Below, piece by piece: positions 56,700 through 64,000 of a DNA stretch of 64,000 nucleotides (positions are counted from its first letter, which is position 1; each line of letters starts with the position of its first letter). The notes under the pieces were generated by a model, which worked only from the letters and a program-made list of their open reading frames with translations, made no database searches and had not been told where the DNA came from. The translations under genes and the position numbers were made by a program. The stretch is from Pseudomonas sp. B21-048 (lineage in GTDB: Bacteria > Pseudomonadota > Gammaproteobacteria > Pseudomonadales > Pseudomonadaceae): contig NZ_CP087168.1 of assembly GCF_024748615.1 (NCBI RefSeq), forward strand, positions 4,960,001 to 5,024,000, written 5' to 3'.

Positions 56700-57389
56700 A
56701 TGAACAGCAGCTCTCCATCAGATCCGCCTGCCGGGTCTGTTACCGATTCAGCGAGCCGCAAGGGAGAGCGCTCGAAACCCACCGCGAAAAAACCATCCAG
56801 CTTCTACATGAAGCAGATGCGCGCAGGCCTGGGTGCCGCCGGTTATGTGAAACACGAGACTTGGGTGCTTCCCGAAAACCGAAGCCTGCTCAAGCAAATG
56901 GAGAAACAGCTACGCCAACCGATTCTGGCTGGCTCATTCATGTCGGAGAATTACATGAGCGCAGGTAATAACTGGAACATCGATCGCCTCTACAGCGCCC
57001 TTCAGGCCCTCGACGAAGTGGTTTCAAACGACATCACCCTCTCCCTCGTTCAAGGCTCCGAGTCCAGCATCAAGCTGGAAATGAACGATTTCGGTGGCTT
57101 GCCAATTTACATCGCCGTGGTGGGCGATCAGGTCATCGTCGATACCGTTCTGGTCGATGTCGAGTCCATCAACGACGTGCCGGCATTCAATGATGCCGTG
57201 CTGCGCAGCCGGGAAATGTTCCCGCTGTCCTCGATCGGTATCGAGTCCATGCCTAACGGGCAGGTCGTTTACAACATGTTCGGTGCACTGAGCGCAGACT
57301 CCAGCCTGACCAACGTCGTGACCGAGGTCAAAACCCTCGTCGACAACGTCCAGCGCGCCAGCGAAGCCTTTGAACGTTTCTTCATCTAA
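56700..57389 (+). CDS. YjfI/DUF2170 family protein
   Basis: The 229-residue protein has a charged, Ser/Lys-rich N-terminal tail, then SSFYMKQMRAGLGAAGYVKHETWVLPEN, followed by a compact alpha/beta domain (IDRLYSALQALDEVVSNDITL). DUF2170/YjfI proteins head yjfIJKLMC-type operons of E. coli and relatives, next to the PspA homolog YjfJ, as here. The biochemical role is unknown; it may bind PspA or a metabolite. It is the first gene after two operator-like palindromes, 24 nt before pspA. Confidence 0.88.
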   Translation: MNSSSPSDPPAGSVTDSASRKGERSKPTAKKPSSFYMKQMRAGLGAAGYVKHETWVLPENRSLLKQMEKQLRQPILAGSFMSENYMSAGNNWNIDRLYSALQALDEVVSNDITLSLVQGSESSIKLEMNDFGGLPIYIAVVGDQVIVDTVLVDVESINDVPAFNDAVLRSREMFPLSSIGIESMPNGQVVYNMFGALSADSSLTNVVTEVKTLVDNVQRASEAFERFFI

Positions 57390-57413
57390 TTTTTCGGGAA
57401 CAGGAAATATCCA

Positions 57414-58112
57414 ATGACTCAGTCCATCTGGAGCAAATTGTTCACCGCGCTGCGTGGCGGTGCCAACGAAGTTGGCGAATCGATCGTCGACCAACAGGCC
57501 CTGCGCATTCTCGACCAGGAAATTCGCGATGCTGACAGCGCGCTGGCCAACGCCAAGCGTGAGCTGGTCACCATCATGGCCAAGCACAAACTGTCGGCCG
57601 ATCGCGTCAGCGAGTACAACGCCAAGATCAAGGACCTGGAATCCAAGGCCCTGGCCGCGATCCAGGCCAACCGCGAAGACCTGGCACTGGAAGTGGCCGA
57701 AGCCATTTCGACCCTGACCAATGAACTGGATGTCGAGCAAAAGCAGGCCACCGAATTCGGCGGTTACGCGGACAACATGCGCAAAGACATCACCAAGGCT
57801 GAAAGCCGCATCAAAAGCCTGCGTCAGCAAGTGGACATGGCCAAGGCGCGTGAAAGCGTACAGAAAGCCCAGGTCAGTGCTTCGATCGCCAGTGGCGGCG
57901 CCAACGGCAAGCTGGAAACCGCCGTCGGTACGCTGAACCGCTTGCAAGCCAAGCAACAGCAACGCGCCGCGGAACTGGAAGCCCAAGACCAACTGGCCGA
58001 TGCGTCGACCGGCACCGACCTGGAGCGCAAGCTGCGTGAAGCCGGCATCACGCCGAACGAAGGCAGCGCCAATGCGATTCTGGAACGTCTGAAGAAAAAA
58101 TCGGCTGAGTAA
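57414..58112 (+). CDS. PspA/IM30 family membrane-remodelling protein (YjfJ-like)
   Basis: The 232-residue protein is almost entirely helical and rich in Ala/Lys/Glu/Gln, with family segments VDQQALRILDQEIRDADSAL and KAESRIKSLRQQVDMAKAR. PspA/Vipp1 proteins assemble into rods or rings on the inner membrane under stress and protect proton-motive force. The N-terminal helix (SIWSKLFTALRGGANEVG) is amphipathic, as needed for membrane binding. It follows DUF2170 and is separated by a long palindrome from the rhomboid gene. Confidence 0.93.
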   Translation: MTQSIWSKLFTALRGGANEVGESIVDQQALRILDQEIRDADSALANAKRELVTIMAKHKLSADRVSEYNAKIKDLESKALAAIQANREDLALEVAEAISTLTNELDVEQKQATEFGGYADNMRKDITKAESRIKSLRQQVDMAKARESVQKAQVSASIASGGANGKLETAVGTLNRLQAKQQQRAAELEAQDQLADASTGTDLERKLREAGITPNEGSANAILERLKKKSAE

Positions 58113-58179
58113 CCCGGTTACTGCGCAGAAGAAAGGGCATTCATTGCCTTGATGTCAGTCAGTCAAGCGCACTGAACCT

Positions 58180-58269
58180 GTGGCGAGGGAGCTTGCTCCC
58201 GCTGGGCCGCGAAGCGGTCCCAAAAAAAGGACTGCTGCGCAGTCCAGCGGGAGCAAGCTCCCTCGCCAC
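58180..58269. repeat. Perfect 26-bp inverted repeat (REP-like) between pspA and the rhomboid gene
   Basis: GTGGCGAGGGAGCTTGCTCC plus CGCTGG at 58180-58205 is exactly complementary to 58244-58269, with an inner stem (GGACTGCTGCGCAGTCC) in the loop. The core word recurs as a perfect palindrome at 42125-42152. It may attenuate transcription between pspA and the downstream genes; nothing else is seen in this 238-nt gap. Confidence 0.85.
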
Positions 58270-58350
58270 CATTTTACTCAGCGCTCGTTCTATCTCTTAA
58301 CTGACAGGCATTAATTCAATGCCCTTCTTTTTGCCGAGTCGAGGTCACGG

Positions 58351-58914
58351 ATGGATGCCCTGAAGGGTTTCAAGACAATCGCAGGCGTGGCCCTCTTCAT
58401 GGTCGCGCTGCAACTGCTCAATGTGGCGACCGGCTACAGCCTTGTTGCCTTCGGCCTGGTGCCGAGAACACTGCACGGACTGCTCGGCATCATCACCTCG
58501 CCTTTCCTGCACGGGTCCTTTGCGCACCTGAGCACCAACCTGATTGCCTTTTTGATTCTCGGTACCCTGGTCATTGTCGAAGGGCTCAACCGGTTCATCG
58601 CTGTCAGCGCCATCATTATTCTGCTGGGCGGTTCGCTGATCTGGCTGTTCGGATTTGCAGGCGTACACATCGGTGCCAGCGGTTGGGTATTCGGGCTGTG
58701 GGCGTACCTCCTGTCGCGCGCCTGGTTCCAGAGGAGCTGGCGCAACCTGATCACGGCCAGTGTCGTGGTTCTGCTCTATGGCGGCCTGATTTTTGGCTTC
58801 TTTCCTCGCCAGGGCGTGTCCTTCGAAGGGCATATCTTTGGTGCGATCGCCGGATTTATTGCCGCCAAGGTACTGTTATCTATGCCGCGCAGCAGGTTTA
58901 ATGCCGCCCGGTAA
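58351..58914 (+). CDS. Rhomboid family intramembrane serine protease
   Basis: The 187-residue inner-membrane protein has six hydrophobic segments. The active site is complete: GASGWVFGLWAYLL with catalytic Ser110, and the His in EGHIFGAIAGF (His161), with the supporting motif HGSFAHLSTNLIAF (Asn63) in TM2. Rhomboids cut membrane proteins within or near TM segments. Here it may cleave a partner in the same operon, such as the DUF1190 lipoprotein or the channel; this is inference. It is 72 nt before the channel gene. Confidence 0.92.
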   Translation: MDALKGFKTIAGVALFMVALQLLNVATGYSLVAFGLVPRTLHGLLGIITSPFLHGSFAHLSTNLIAFLILGTLVIVEGLNRFIAVSAIIILLGGSLIWLFGFAGVHIGASGWVFGLWAYLLSRAWFQRSWRNLITASVVVLLYGGLIFGFFPRQGVSFEGHIFGAIAGFIAAKVLLSMPRSRFNAAR

Positions 58915-58985
58915 CCGCATTTGAGCACTCAGACGCCAGAGCGATTACGTCGCCAGGAATGAGCCCCCATGGAGCCAGGGATGTA

Positions 58986-60020
58986 ATGTCGATTTTCCTT
59001 TTATTGCGCACGTACGCCGCGTCCTTCTTCCATCGTTTCGGCTGGGCCGGCCTGGCCATCGCGCTGGGCATACACCTGAGCACGGCCTATATCGGCCTGG
59101 TGCTTCTGGGCGAACAACACCTCACCGCCCCCGCCACGTTTACCTACTTCTATCTCACCACCACGCTCACCGTCGGCTATGGCGATCTCGCGCCACAGAC
59201 ATCGGCGGGACGAATTTTCGTGGCGACCTGGGTCATGCTCGGGGGCATTGCGCTGCTGACGGCAGCCATCGGCAAAACCACCAGCAGCGTCATTGATGTA
59301 TGGAGAAAAAGCATGAAGGGCAAAGGTGATTTCACCGGCAAGGTCGGTCACACCGTTCTCATCGGCTGGGAAGGCGCGTCCAGCGAGCGGGTCATTGAAT
59401 TATTGCTGCAGGACGAAACGTCCAATGACAACCTGATCGTCATTTGCGATTGCGACCTCGAAGAAAACCCCATGCCGGGCAAAGCGGCCTTTATCAAAGG
59501 TGAAAGCCTGTCCTCTGCCGCGCTTTTGCTGCGGGCCGGCGTTCCCGGTGCCGAACGCGTCCTGGTGCGAACCCAATCAGACGATCTGACCCTGGCCACC
59601 GTGCTGGCGGTCAATCAACTGAGCCCTGTCGGGCATGTGGTCGCCCACTTCAATGAAAGTGAAATCGCCGCGCTCGCCAGCGCCTACGCGCCCAGCCTGG
59701 AATGCACTTCAAGCATGGCCATCGAGATGTTAGTGCGTGCCTCTCAGGATCCGGGCTCATCCGTGGTCATCAATGAATTGCTGTGCGTGGGTCAAGGCGC
59801 CACCCAATACCTGATGAGACTGCCCGAGACCTTTGAAGCAACGTTCGGCGATCTGTACACACAGATGAAAGAGCGCCACAACGCTACCCTTATCGGCTAC
59901 CGCGCCAAAGGCGCCCGACAGCCTTCGATCAACCCGCCCGGCGCCACTCGCGTTGAGGGCGGCGAACTCTTCTATATCGCCTCCACTCGCCTCAAGGAAA
60001 TCACCAATGGGATGGTTTAA
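58986..60020 (+). CDS. Two-TM ion channel with cytoplasmic RCK/TrkA-N-like domain
   Basis: The ATG at 58986 gives 344 residues; an ATG at 58959 has its AGGA only one nucleotide away and is less likely. TM1 (FGWAGLAIALGIHLSTAYIGLV), a pore helix and the selectivity filter TLTVGYGDLAP (filter TVGYGD at 62-67), then TM2 (RIFVATWVMLGGIALLTAA) define a K+-channel pore. The rest resembles a TrkA-N/RCK regulator (HTVLIGWEGASSERVIELLL), with a GxGxxG-like motif that is degenerate. It overlaps the DUF2491 gene. It likely regulates potassium or membrane potential during envelope stress. Confidence 0.9.
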   Translation: MSIFLLLRTYAASFFHRFGWAGLAIALGIHLSTAYIGLVLLGEQHLTAPATFTYFYLTTTLTVGYGDLAPQTSAGRIFVATWVMLGGIALLTAAIGKTTSSVIDVWRKSMKGKGDFTGKVGHTVLIGWEGASSERVIELLLQDETSNDNLIVICDCDLEENPMPGKAAFIKGESLSSAALLLRAGVPGAERVLVRTQSDDLTLATVLAVNQLSPVGHVVAHFNESEIAALASAYAPSLECTSSMAIEMLVRASQDPGSSVVINELLCVGQGATQYLMRLPETFEATFGDLYTQMKERHNATLIGYRAKGARQPSINPPGATRVEGGELFYIASTRLKEITNGMV

Positions 60021-60681
60021 ACAGTTGATGGGGCTTGAGGCCCCGAAAGCGAATACAGAATCGAAATGGACAGCCAACCAAACCCTGCCCGCCATCGGTC
60101 CGCTGGGCCTGACATTGGGCAAAGAGGTGATGTTCGACAGCACCCTGAAGTTGTTGCTCGACGGTAACACCACCGTGGTCATCCCTGGCTCCCAACAGAT
60201 CTGGAGCGCTGGCACTGTTGATCTCGGGCAGTCGAACTGGCTGTCACGCTATTACATGAACGACGAAGACTACTGGCTGCAAGTGCACACCACTGGCGAC
60301 ATCGCCGGCCAGGTCGAATCGGTGATCCTGTTCAATTACCTCAGTTACGTCACCATCAACAGTGAATCGGAGCTGCGTCGGCTGGCCGGTCCTCAAAACC
60401 TGATCGGCCTGCCGACCTACACCCACAACGGTGTCGAATACACCCGCGAATGGGGCACCGAGAGCGGCCAGACAGAACTGGTGGCACTGAGCGAACAGCT
60501 GAAAAACCCGGATGAGTCTTACCGCATCGAGCACCGTTCGATGCTGTACGCCCGCGAAACCGGCCTGACCGATCGCCGGGAATTCCTGCTGTTTTCCGTC
60601 GAGGAAGACGCCGAAGGCACCATCAGCTTGAGCACTTCGCTGGGCATTTCGCTGTACACCACTGACCTGAACACTTTTTAA
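60007..60681 (+). CDS. YjfK/DUF2491 family protein
   Basis: The ATG at 60007 gives 224 residues (MGWFKQLMGLEAPK); it overlaps the channel stop by 14 nt, which favours this start. The protein is soluble and rich in beta strands (SRYYMNDEDYWLQVHTTGD, PTYTHNGVEYTREWG, FSVEEDAEGTISLS). DUF2491 (YjfK) always accompanies PspA, DUF350 and ATP-grasp genes in yjfIJKLMC operons. Its function is unknown. No signal peptide is apparent, so it is probably cytoplasmic. Confidence 0.87.
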   Translation: MGWFKQLMGLEAPKANTESKWTANQTLPAIGPLGLTLGKEVMFDSTLKLLLDGNTTVVIPGSQQIWSAGTVDLGQSNWLSRYYMNDEDYWLQVHTTGDIAGQVESVILFNYLSYVTINSESELRRLAGPQNLIGLPTYTHNGVEYTREWGTESGQTELVALSEQLKNPDESYRIEHRSMLYARETGLTDRREFLLFSVEEDAEGTISLSTSLGISLYTTDLNTF

Positions 60682-60695
60682 AAAGGAAGAAGTCC

Positions 60696-61124
60696 ATGCT
60701 TGAAGCGCTCTCCATCTCCCTGAACAAAGCCGCCGTGCTCGGGTTCGTTTCGTACATCCTCGGTGCCGCCGTGCTGTTCGCGCTGTTCCAGTTCATCTAC
60801 ACCCGAATCACCCCGCACAGAGAGTTCGAACTGATCCGCTCGGGCAACGTTGCGGCCGCAATCGCGCTGGGCGGCGCCATCATCGGTTTCGCCATTCCGG
60901 CCAGCAATGTGATTGCCTATTCGATCAGCCTTCTGGATTTCGTCGTCTGGGCAGTGATCGCCGCGTTCGTACAACTGCTGGCGTTCCTGGTGACCAGCCT
61001 GGTGCTCAAAGGCGCCTCTGAGCGCATTAAAAAGGGCGAAATCGCTGCGGGTATCTATGTCGCGGCAGTGGCCATCAGCGTCGGCATGTTGAACGCCGCG
61101 TGCATGACCCCTTCCCAGAACTGA
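60696..61124 (+). CDS. DUF350/YjfL inner-membrane protein
   Basis: The 142-residue protein has four TM segments (AAVLGFVSYILGAAVLFALFQ; AAAIALGGAIIGFAIPASNVI; VVWAVIAAFVQLLAFLVTSL; AAGIYVAAVAISVGMLNAAC) in a tandem arrangement typical of DUF350/YjfL. DUF350 proteins are small membrane proteins associated with the ATP-grasp YjfC and PspA. The start has AGGAAG, 14 nt after DUF2491. Its activity (transport or lipid sensing) is unknown. Confidence 0.88.
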   Translation: MLEALSISLNKAAVLGFVSYILGAAVLFALFQFIYTRITPHREFELIRSGNVAAAIALGGAIIGFAIPASNVIAYSISLLDFVVWAVIAAFVQLLAFLVTSLVLKGASERIKKGEIAAGIYVAAVAISVGMLNAACMTPSQN

Positions 61125-61143
61125 TTGCGCCACGGAGATCCCG

Positions 61144-61869
61144 ATGAAACGAAGCAAGTACGTTCAGCTCTCCTTGGCCGCGTCGGTCGCCATGGCGATC
61201 TCAGGCTGCGGGCCAACGGAAAAAACCTACGAGATACACAAAAAATACAACTTCCAGTCTGTTCAGCAGTGCGCGGACGAAAAGCTCCCGGTCGATATCT
61301 GTTCCGACGCCTACATGAAGGCCATGGCCGAGCATCGCCGCATTGCGCCGGTGTACGACAACAAGACCGATTGCGACGCCGACTTTGTCGCCGACTGGTG
61401 CCAGCAGGATTCCGCTGGCAAATTCATCCCCAAACTCGGCGGTTTCGAACTGAACGCCGATGGTGAGGTGACGCAATCCCAGGTGAACGCCGCCAAAGCT
61501 CAATTGCCCGCTTCGGAAGCGGCTGCCGCCGGTTCGGGATTCTCCGGTAGCAGCCTGCTGACCGGACTGCTGATCGGCAACATGCTCAGCAACAACCGCA
61601 ACAGTTTTTACTCCGAACCGGTCTACCGCTATCGCGATGATCGCGGTGACTACTCGTCCTCGACACTCAGCCAACGGGTCTCGACGGGCTCGACCTTCAA
61701 CAGGTCCAATCAGGTGCGGTACGGCACCAGCAACTACAGCGACACCATCACCCGCAGCAAGGCGGCGTCTGTTGCCTCGGCCACCTCTCGCGGCGGCTTC
61801 GGCAGCCAGGCCAGTGCACGCAGTGGCTGGGGTGGATCAAGCAAGAGTTTTGGCGGTTCGAGCAGTTAA
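61144..61869 (+). CDS. DUF1190/YjfM lipoprotein
   Basis: The 241-residue precursor has a signal peptide with a lipobox (SLAASVAMAISGCGPTEK), then a conserved Cys-containing N-terminal domain (FQSVQQCADEKLPVDICSDAY, DCDADFVADWCQQDSAG). A low-complexity Ser/Arg/Gly-rich tail (GGFGSQASARSGWGGSSKSF) follows. DUF1190 proteins are found beside DUF350 and the glutathionylspermidine-synthase-like gene. The four cysteines may bind metal or form disulfides. It could be a substrate of the ATP-grasp ligase or of the rhomboid protease, but this is speculative. Confidence 0.87.
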   Translation: MKRSKYVQLSLAASVAMAISGCGPTEKTYEIHKKYNFQSVQQCADEKLPVDICSDAYMKAMAEHRRIAPVYDNKTDCDADFVADWCQQDSAGKFIPKLGGFELNADGEVTQSQVNAAKAQLPASEAAAAGSGFSGSSLLTGLLIGNMLSNNRNSFYSEPVYRYRDDRGDYSSSTLSQRVSTGSTFNRSNQVRYGTSNYSDTITRSKAASVASATSRGGFGSQASARSGWGGSSKSFGGSSS

Positions 61870-61881
61870 GGAAACAGGGCC

Positions 61882-63039
61882 ATGAAGAAAATCCTTTGCG
61901 CCGAGCGTCATGACTGGAAACAGACCGCCGAAAGCCTCGGCTTTCTGTTCCATACCATCGACGACGAACCCTATTGGGACGAGAGCGCGTATTACCAGTT
62001 CACGCTCAAACAGATCGAGAACGATCTTGAAGACCCAACCACCGAGCTTCATGAGATGTGCATGGACCTGGTGGCCCGCGTGGTTCAGAGCGAGGAGCTG
62101 CTGGAGCGCCTGAGCATTCCCGCGCCCTTCTACGACATGGTTCGCACTTCATGGCTCGAAGGCCATCCGCACCTGTATGGGCGCATGGATTTCTCCTACA
62201 ACGGCAGCGGGCCGGCCAAGTTGCTGGAACTCAACTACGATACGCCGACCAGCCTGTATGAGGCGGCGGCGTTTCAGTGGGGCTGGCTGGAGCAATGCAT
62301 CGAACGCGGCTTGCTACCCGGGCACGTCGATCAGTTCAACAGCATCGACACCAAGCTGCATCGGGCCTTTGCGCAACTGCAACTCAAACAACCCTTCTAT
62401 TTCGCCTCAATGAAAGGCTCGGTCGAAGACAAAGGCACCACCGACTACTTGCGCCTGATCGCGGAAAAGGTCGGCATCGAATCGCGACACATCGATATCG
62501 AGGACATCGGCCTCACCAACGAAGGACGTTTCGTCGATTTAGAGGATCGCTGGATTCCTCACCTGTTCAAGCTGCATGCCTGGGAGTTCATCTTCCACGA
62601 ACCCTTTGGTGCAGCGATTGCTCAGAGCGATACACAGTTTTTCGAACCGGCCTGGAAATCGATCATTTCCAACAAGGGCATCTTGCCGCTGCTGTGGGAG
62701 TTCAACAAAGGTCATCCGAATCTGCTCGCGGCGCACCTGGATACCGACCCGGGCAAAGCGGTACCCAAAGGTTGGGTGCGCAAGCCGTTCTTCTCCCGGG
62801 AAGGTGCCAACATCGAGCTGCAAACCGCCGACGGTCTGATCGTGAAAGAGGACGGCCCCTACACCGACGCGCCGTTTATCCTTCAGGAATTCGCCCCGCT
62901 GCCGAAATTTGGCGACAGCTTTACGCTGGTTGGCTCTTGGGTGATCGGCGATCAGGCGGCCGGTATTGGCGTGCGAGAAGACAACAGTTTGATCACCAAG
63001 GATTCGAGCCGTTTCTTGCCGCACCTGATACTCGACTGA
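61882..63039 (+). CDS. Glutathionylspermidine-synthase-like ATP-grasp ligase (YjfC/YgiC family)
   Basis: The 385-residue enzyme has the family pattern HDWKQTAESLGFLFHTID, DFSYNGSGPAKLLELNYDTPTSLYEAAAFQWGW-type segments (visible as GSGPAKLLELNYDTPTSLYE) and C-terminal ATP-grasp residues (KPFFSREGANIELQTADG, GPYTDAPFILQEFAPLP). It would form an amide bond between a carboxylate and an amine; whether the acceptor is spermidine, glutathione or a protein is unknown. It lacks the amidase domain of trypanosomal and E. coli Gsp. It is the last gene of the operon. Confidence 0.9.
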   Translation: MKKILCAERHDWKQTAESLGFLFHTIDDEPYWDESAYYQFTLKQIENDLEDPTTELHEMCMDLVARVVQSEELLERLSIPAPFYDMVRTSWLEGHPHLYGRMDFSYNGSGPAKLLELNYDTPTSLYEAAAFQWGWLEQCIERGLLPGHVDQFNSIDTKLHRAFAQLQLKQPFYFASMKGSVEDKGTTDYLRLIAEKVGIESRHIDIEDIGLTNEGRFVDLEDRWIPHLFKLHAWEFIFHEPFGAAIAQSDTQFFEPAWKSIISNKGILPLLWEFNKGHPNLLAAHLDTDPGKAVPKGWVRKPFFSREGANIELQTADGLIVKEDGPYTDAPFILQEFAPLPKFGDSFTLVGSWVIGDQAAGIGVREDNSLITKDSSRFLPHLILD

Positions 63040-63146
63040 TCCATCCATCGCCGGTGTGGACATAAGTACGATGCCCGCAAGACTTACGGCTGAAATACCG
63101 GATAATGGCGGCCAAATCGTCTAGCCCGTTATTCTGGTAATCCCCC

Positions 63147-64000
63147 ATGGAAATCAAGGTCAACTTTCTCGATAACCTTCGACTTGAAGCCAAGTTCGAT
63201 GACTTCACGGTGGTGGCCGATCAACCTATCCGCTATAAGGGCGATGGCTCGGCACCTGGTCCATTCGACTACTTCCTGGCTTCGTCGGCGTTGTGTGCGG
63301 CGTATTTTGTGAAGTTGTACTGCAGCACGCGCAATATCCCCACGGATAACATCCGTCTGTCACAGAACAATATTGTTGACCCGGAAAACCGCTACAACCA
63401 GATTTTCAAGATTCAGGTCGAGTTGCCGGCGGACATCTCCGACAAGGATCGTCAGGGCATCCTGCGCTCCATCGACCGTTGCACCGTGAAAAAAGTGGTG
63501 CAAGCCGGGCCTGAGTTTGTGATCGAAGAAGTCGAAAACCTCGACGCCGATGCCCAAGCGTTGCTGATGCCCGCTTCTAATTCAGAGGCGCACACTTATA
63601 TTGCGGGCAAGGACCTGCCGCTGGAGCAGACCATCGCCAATATGTCGGCCATTCTGGCGGACCTGGGCATGAAGATTGAAATCGCCTCATGGCGCAATAT
63701 CGTGCCCAATGTATGGTCGCTGCATATCCGCGATGCGCACTCGCCGATGTGCTTTACCAACGGCAAGGGCGCGACCAAGGAAGGCGCGTTGGCGTCGGCG
63801 TTGGGCGAGTTTATCGAGCGACTCAACTGCAACTTCTTCTACAACGACCAGTTCTGGGGCGAAGACATCGCCAACGCAGCGTTTGTGCACTATCCGGACG
63901 AACGCTGGTTCAAGCCTGGCCGAAAAGATGAGCTGCCAACTGAAATTCTCGACGAGTACTGCCTGAAGATTTACAACCGCGACGGCGAGTTGCGTGGCTC
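63147..64000 (+). CDS. ycaO: OsmC/YcaO-domain protein, N-terminal part (runs off the right end)
   Basis: The frame is open from the ATG at 63147 to the end of the window (284 codons visible). The N-terminal ~150 residues are OsmC-like (MEIKVNFLDNLRLEAKFDDF, GSAPGPFDYFLASSALCAAYF with a Cys), and the YcaO part begins with LPLEQTIANMSAILADLGMK and GKGATKEGALASALGEFIERL, typical of the YcaO accessory factor for ribosomal S12 methylthiolation by RimO. The ATP-binding core and C terminus lie outside the window. A 107-nt gap separates it from the ATP-grasp gene. Confidence 0.88.
   Translation, partial: MEIKVNFLDNLRLEAKFDDFTVVADQPIRYKGDGSAPGPFDYFLASSALCAAYFVKLYCSTRNIPTDNIRLSQNNIVDPENRYNQIFKIQVELPADISDKDRQGILRSIDRCTVKKVVQAGPEFVIEEVENLDADAQALLMPASNSEAHTYIAGKDLPLEQTIANMSAILADLGMKIEIASWRNIVPNVWSLHIRDAHSPMCFTNGKGATKEGALASALGEFIERLNCNFFYNDQFWGEDIANAAFVHYPDERWFKPGRKDELPTEILDEYCLKIYNRDGELRG

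Overview
The window is a 64-kb chromosomal segment of a fluorescent-type Pseudomonas (class Gammaproteobacteria). The evidence is the high-GC coding style, the gene order dedA-mtfA-ppa, xseB-ispA-dxs, nrdR-ribD-ribE-ribBA-ribH-nusB-thiL-pgpA-ribA, the zinc-type DUF2796/ABC/DUF3299 operon followed by an OmpW porin, and the many short REP-like palindromes between genes. No tRNA, rRNA, CRISPR array, prophage or replication origin was seen.

Layout. 1-1.8 kb: conserved dedA (partial), mtfA and ppa. 2-24 kb: an accessory stretch between ppa and xseB. It holds a lone CI/LexA-like repressor, a HAD-hydrolase remnant, a frameshifted IS4-type insertion sequence, a tripartite efflux operon (outer-membrane factor, HlyD adaptor, RbbA-like double ATPase/permease, ABC-2 permease), a 54-residue putative membrane peptide, a MipA/OmpV protein and an OmpR/EnvZ-type two-component pair. 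Divergent from that pair is a compact operon of an alpha-oxoamine-synthase-like enzyme, an acyltransferase and an MFS exporter. Then come a second MFS gene, an alcohol-dehydrogenase remnant, a family VIII-type esterase/beta-lactamase with a divergent LysR regulator, and a Fic protein preceded by two tandem dyads. 24-44 kb: conserved housekeeping genes for isoprenoid precursors, riboflavin, thiamine, phospholipid and NrdR functions, YbaY-like lipoprotein, methyltransferase, CnoX-like thioredoxin, zinc-type operon, OmpW and sugar-nucleotide enzymes. 44-56 kb: Lhr helicase, DUF72, the ybhP-clsB-ybhN set, an alpha/beta hydrolase with a DUF3182 protein, and a GlxA regulator divergent from a cysteine hydrolase.

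56.6-63 kb: a yjfIJKLMC-like envelope operon in an expanded form. It encodes DUF2170, PspA/IM30, a rhomboid protease, a two-TM ion channel with a cytoplasmic nucleotide-binding-type domain, DUF2491, DUF350, a DUF1190 lipoprotein and a glutathionylspermidine-synthase-like ATP-grasp enzyme. Two identical 12-bp palindromes precede it. A YcaO/OsmC gene runs off the right end.

The most interesting candidates are: (1) this PspA-rhomboid-channel-ATP-grasp operon with its twin palindromes; (2) the oxoamine synthase/acyltransferase/exporter operon, which looks like a small secreted-metabolite pathway sharing a dyad-containing promoter region with a sensor pair; and (3) the Fic gene whose own C-terminal helix-turn-helix may read the repeated TGAGCCGAATA half-sites upstream. 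All three rest on sequence inspection only; no searches were run.
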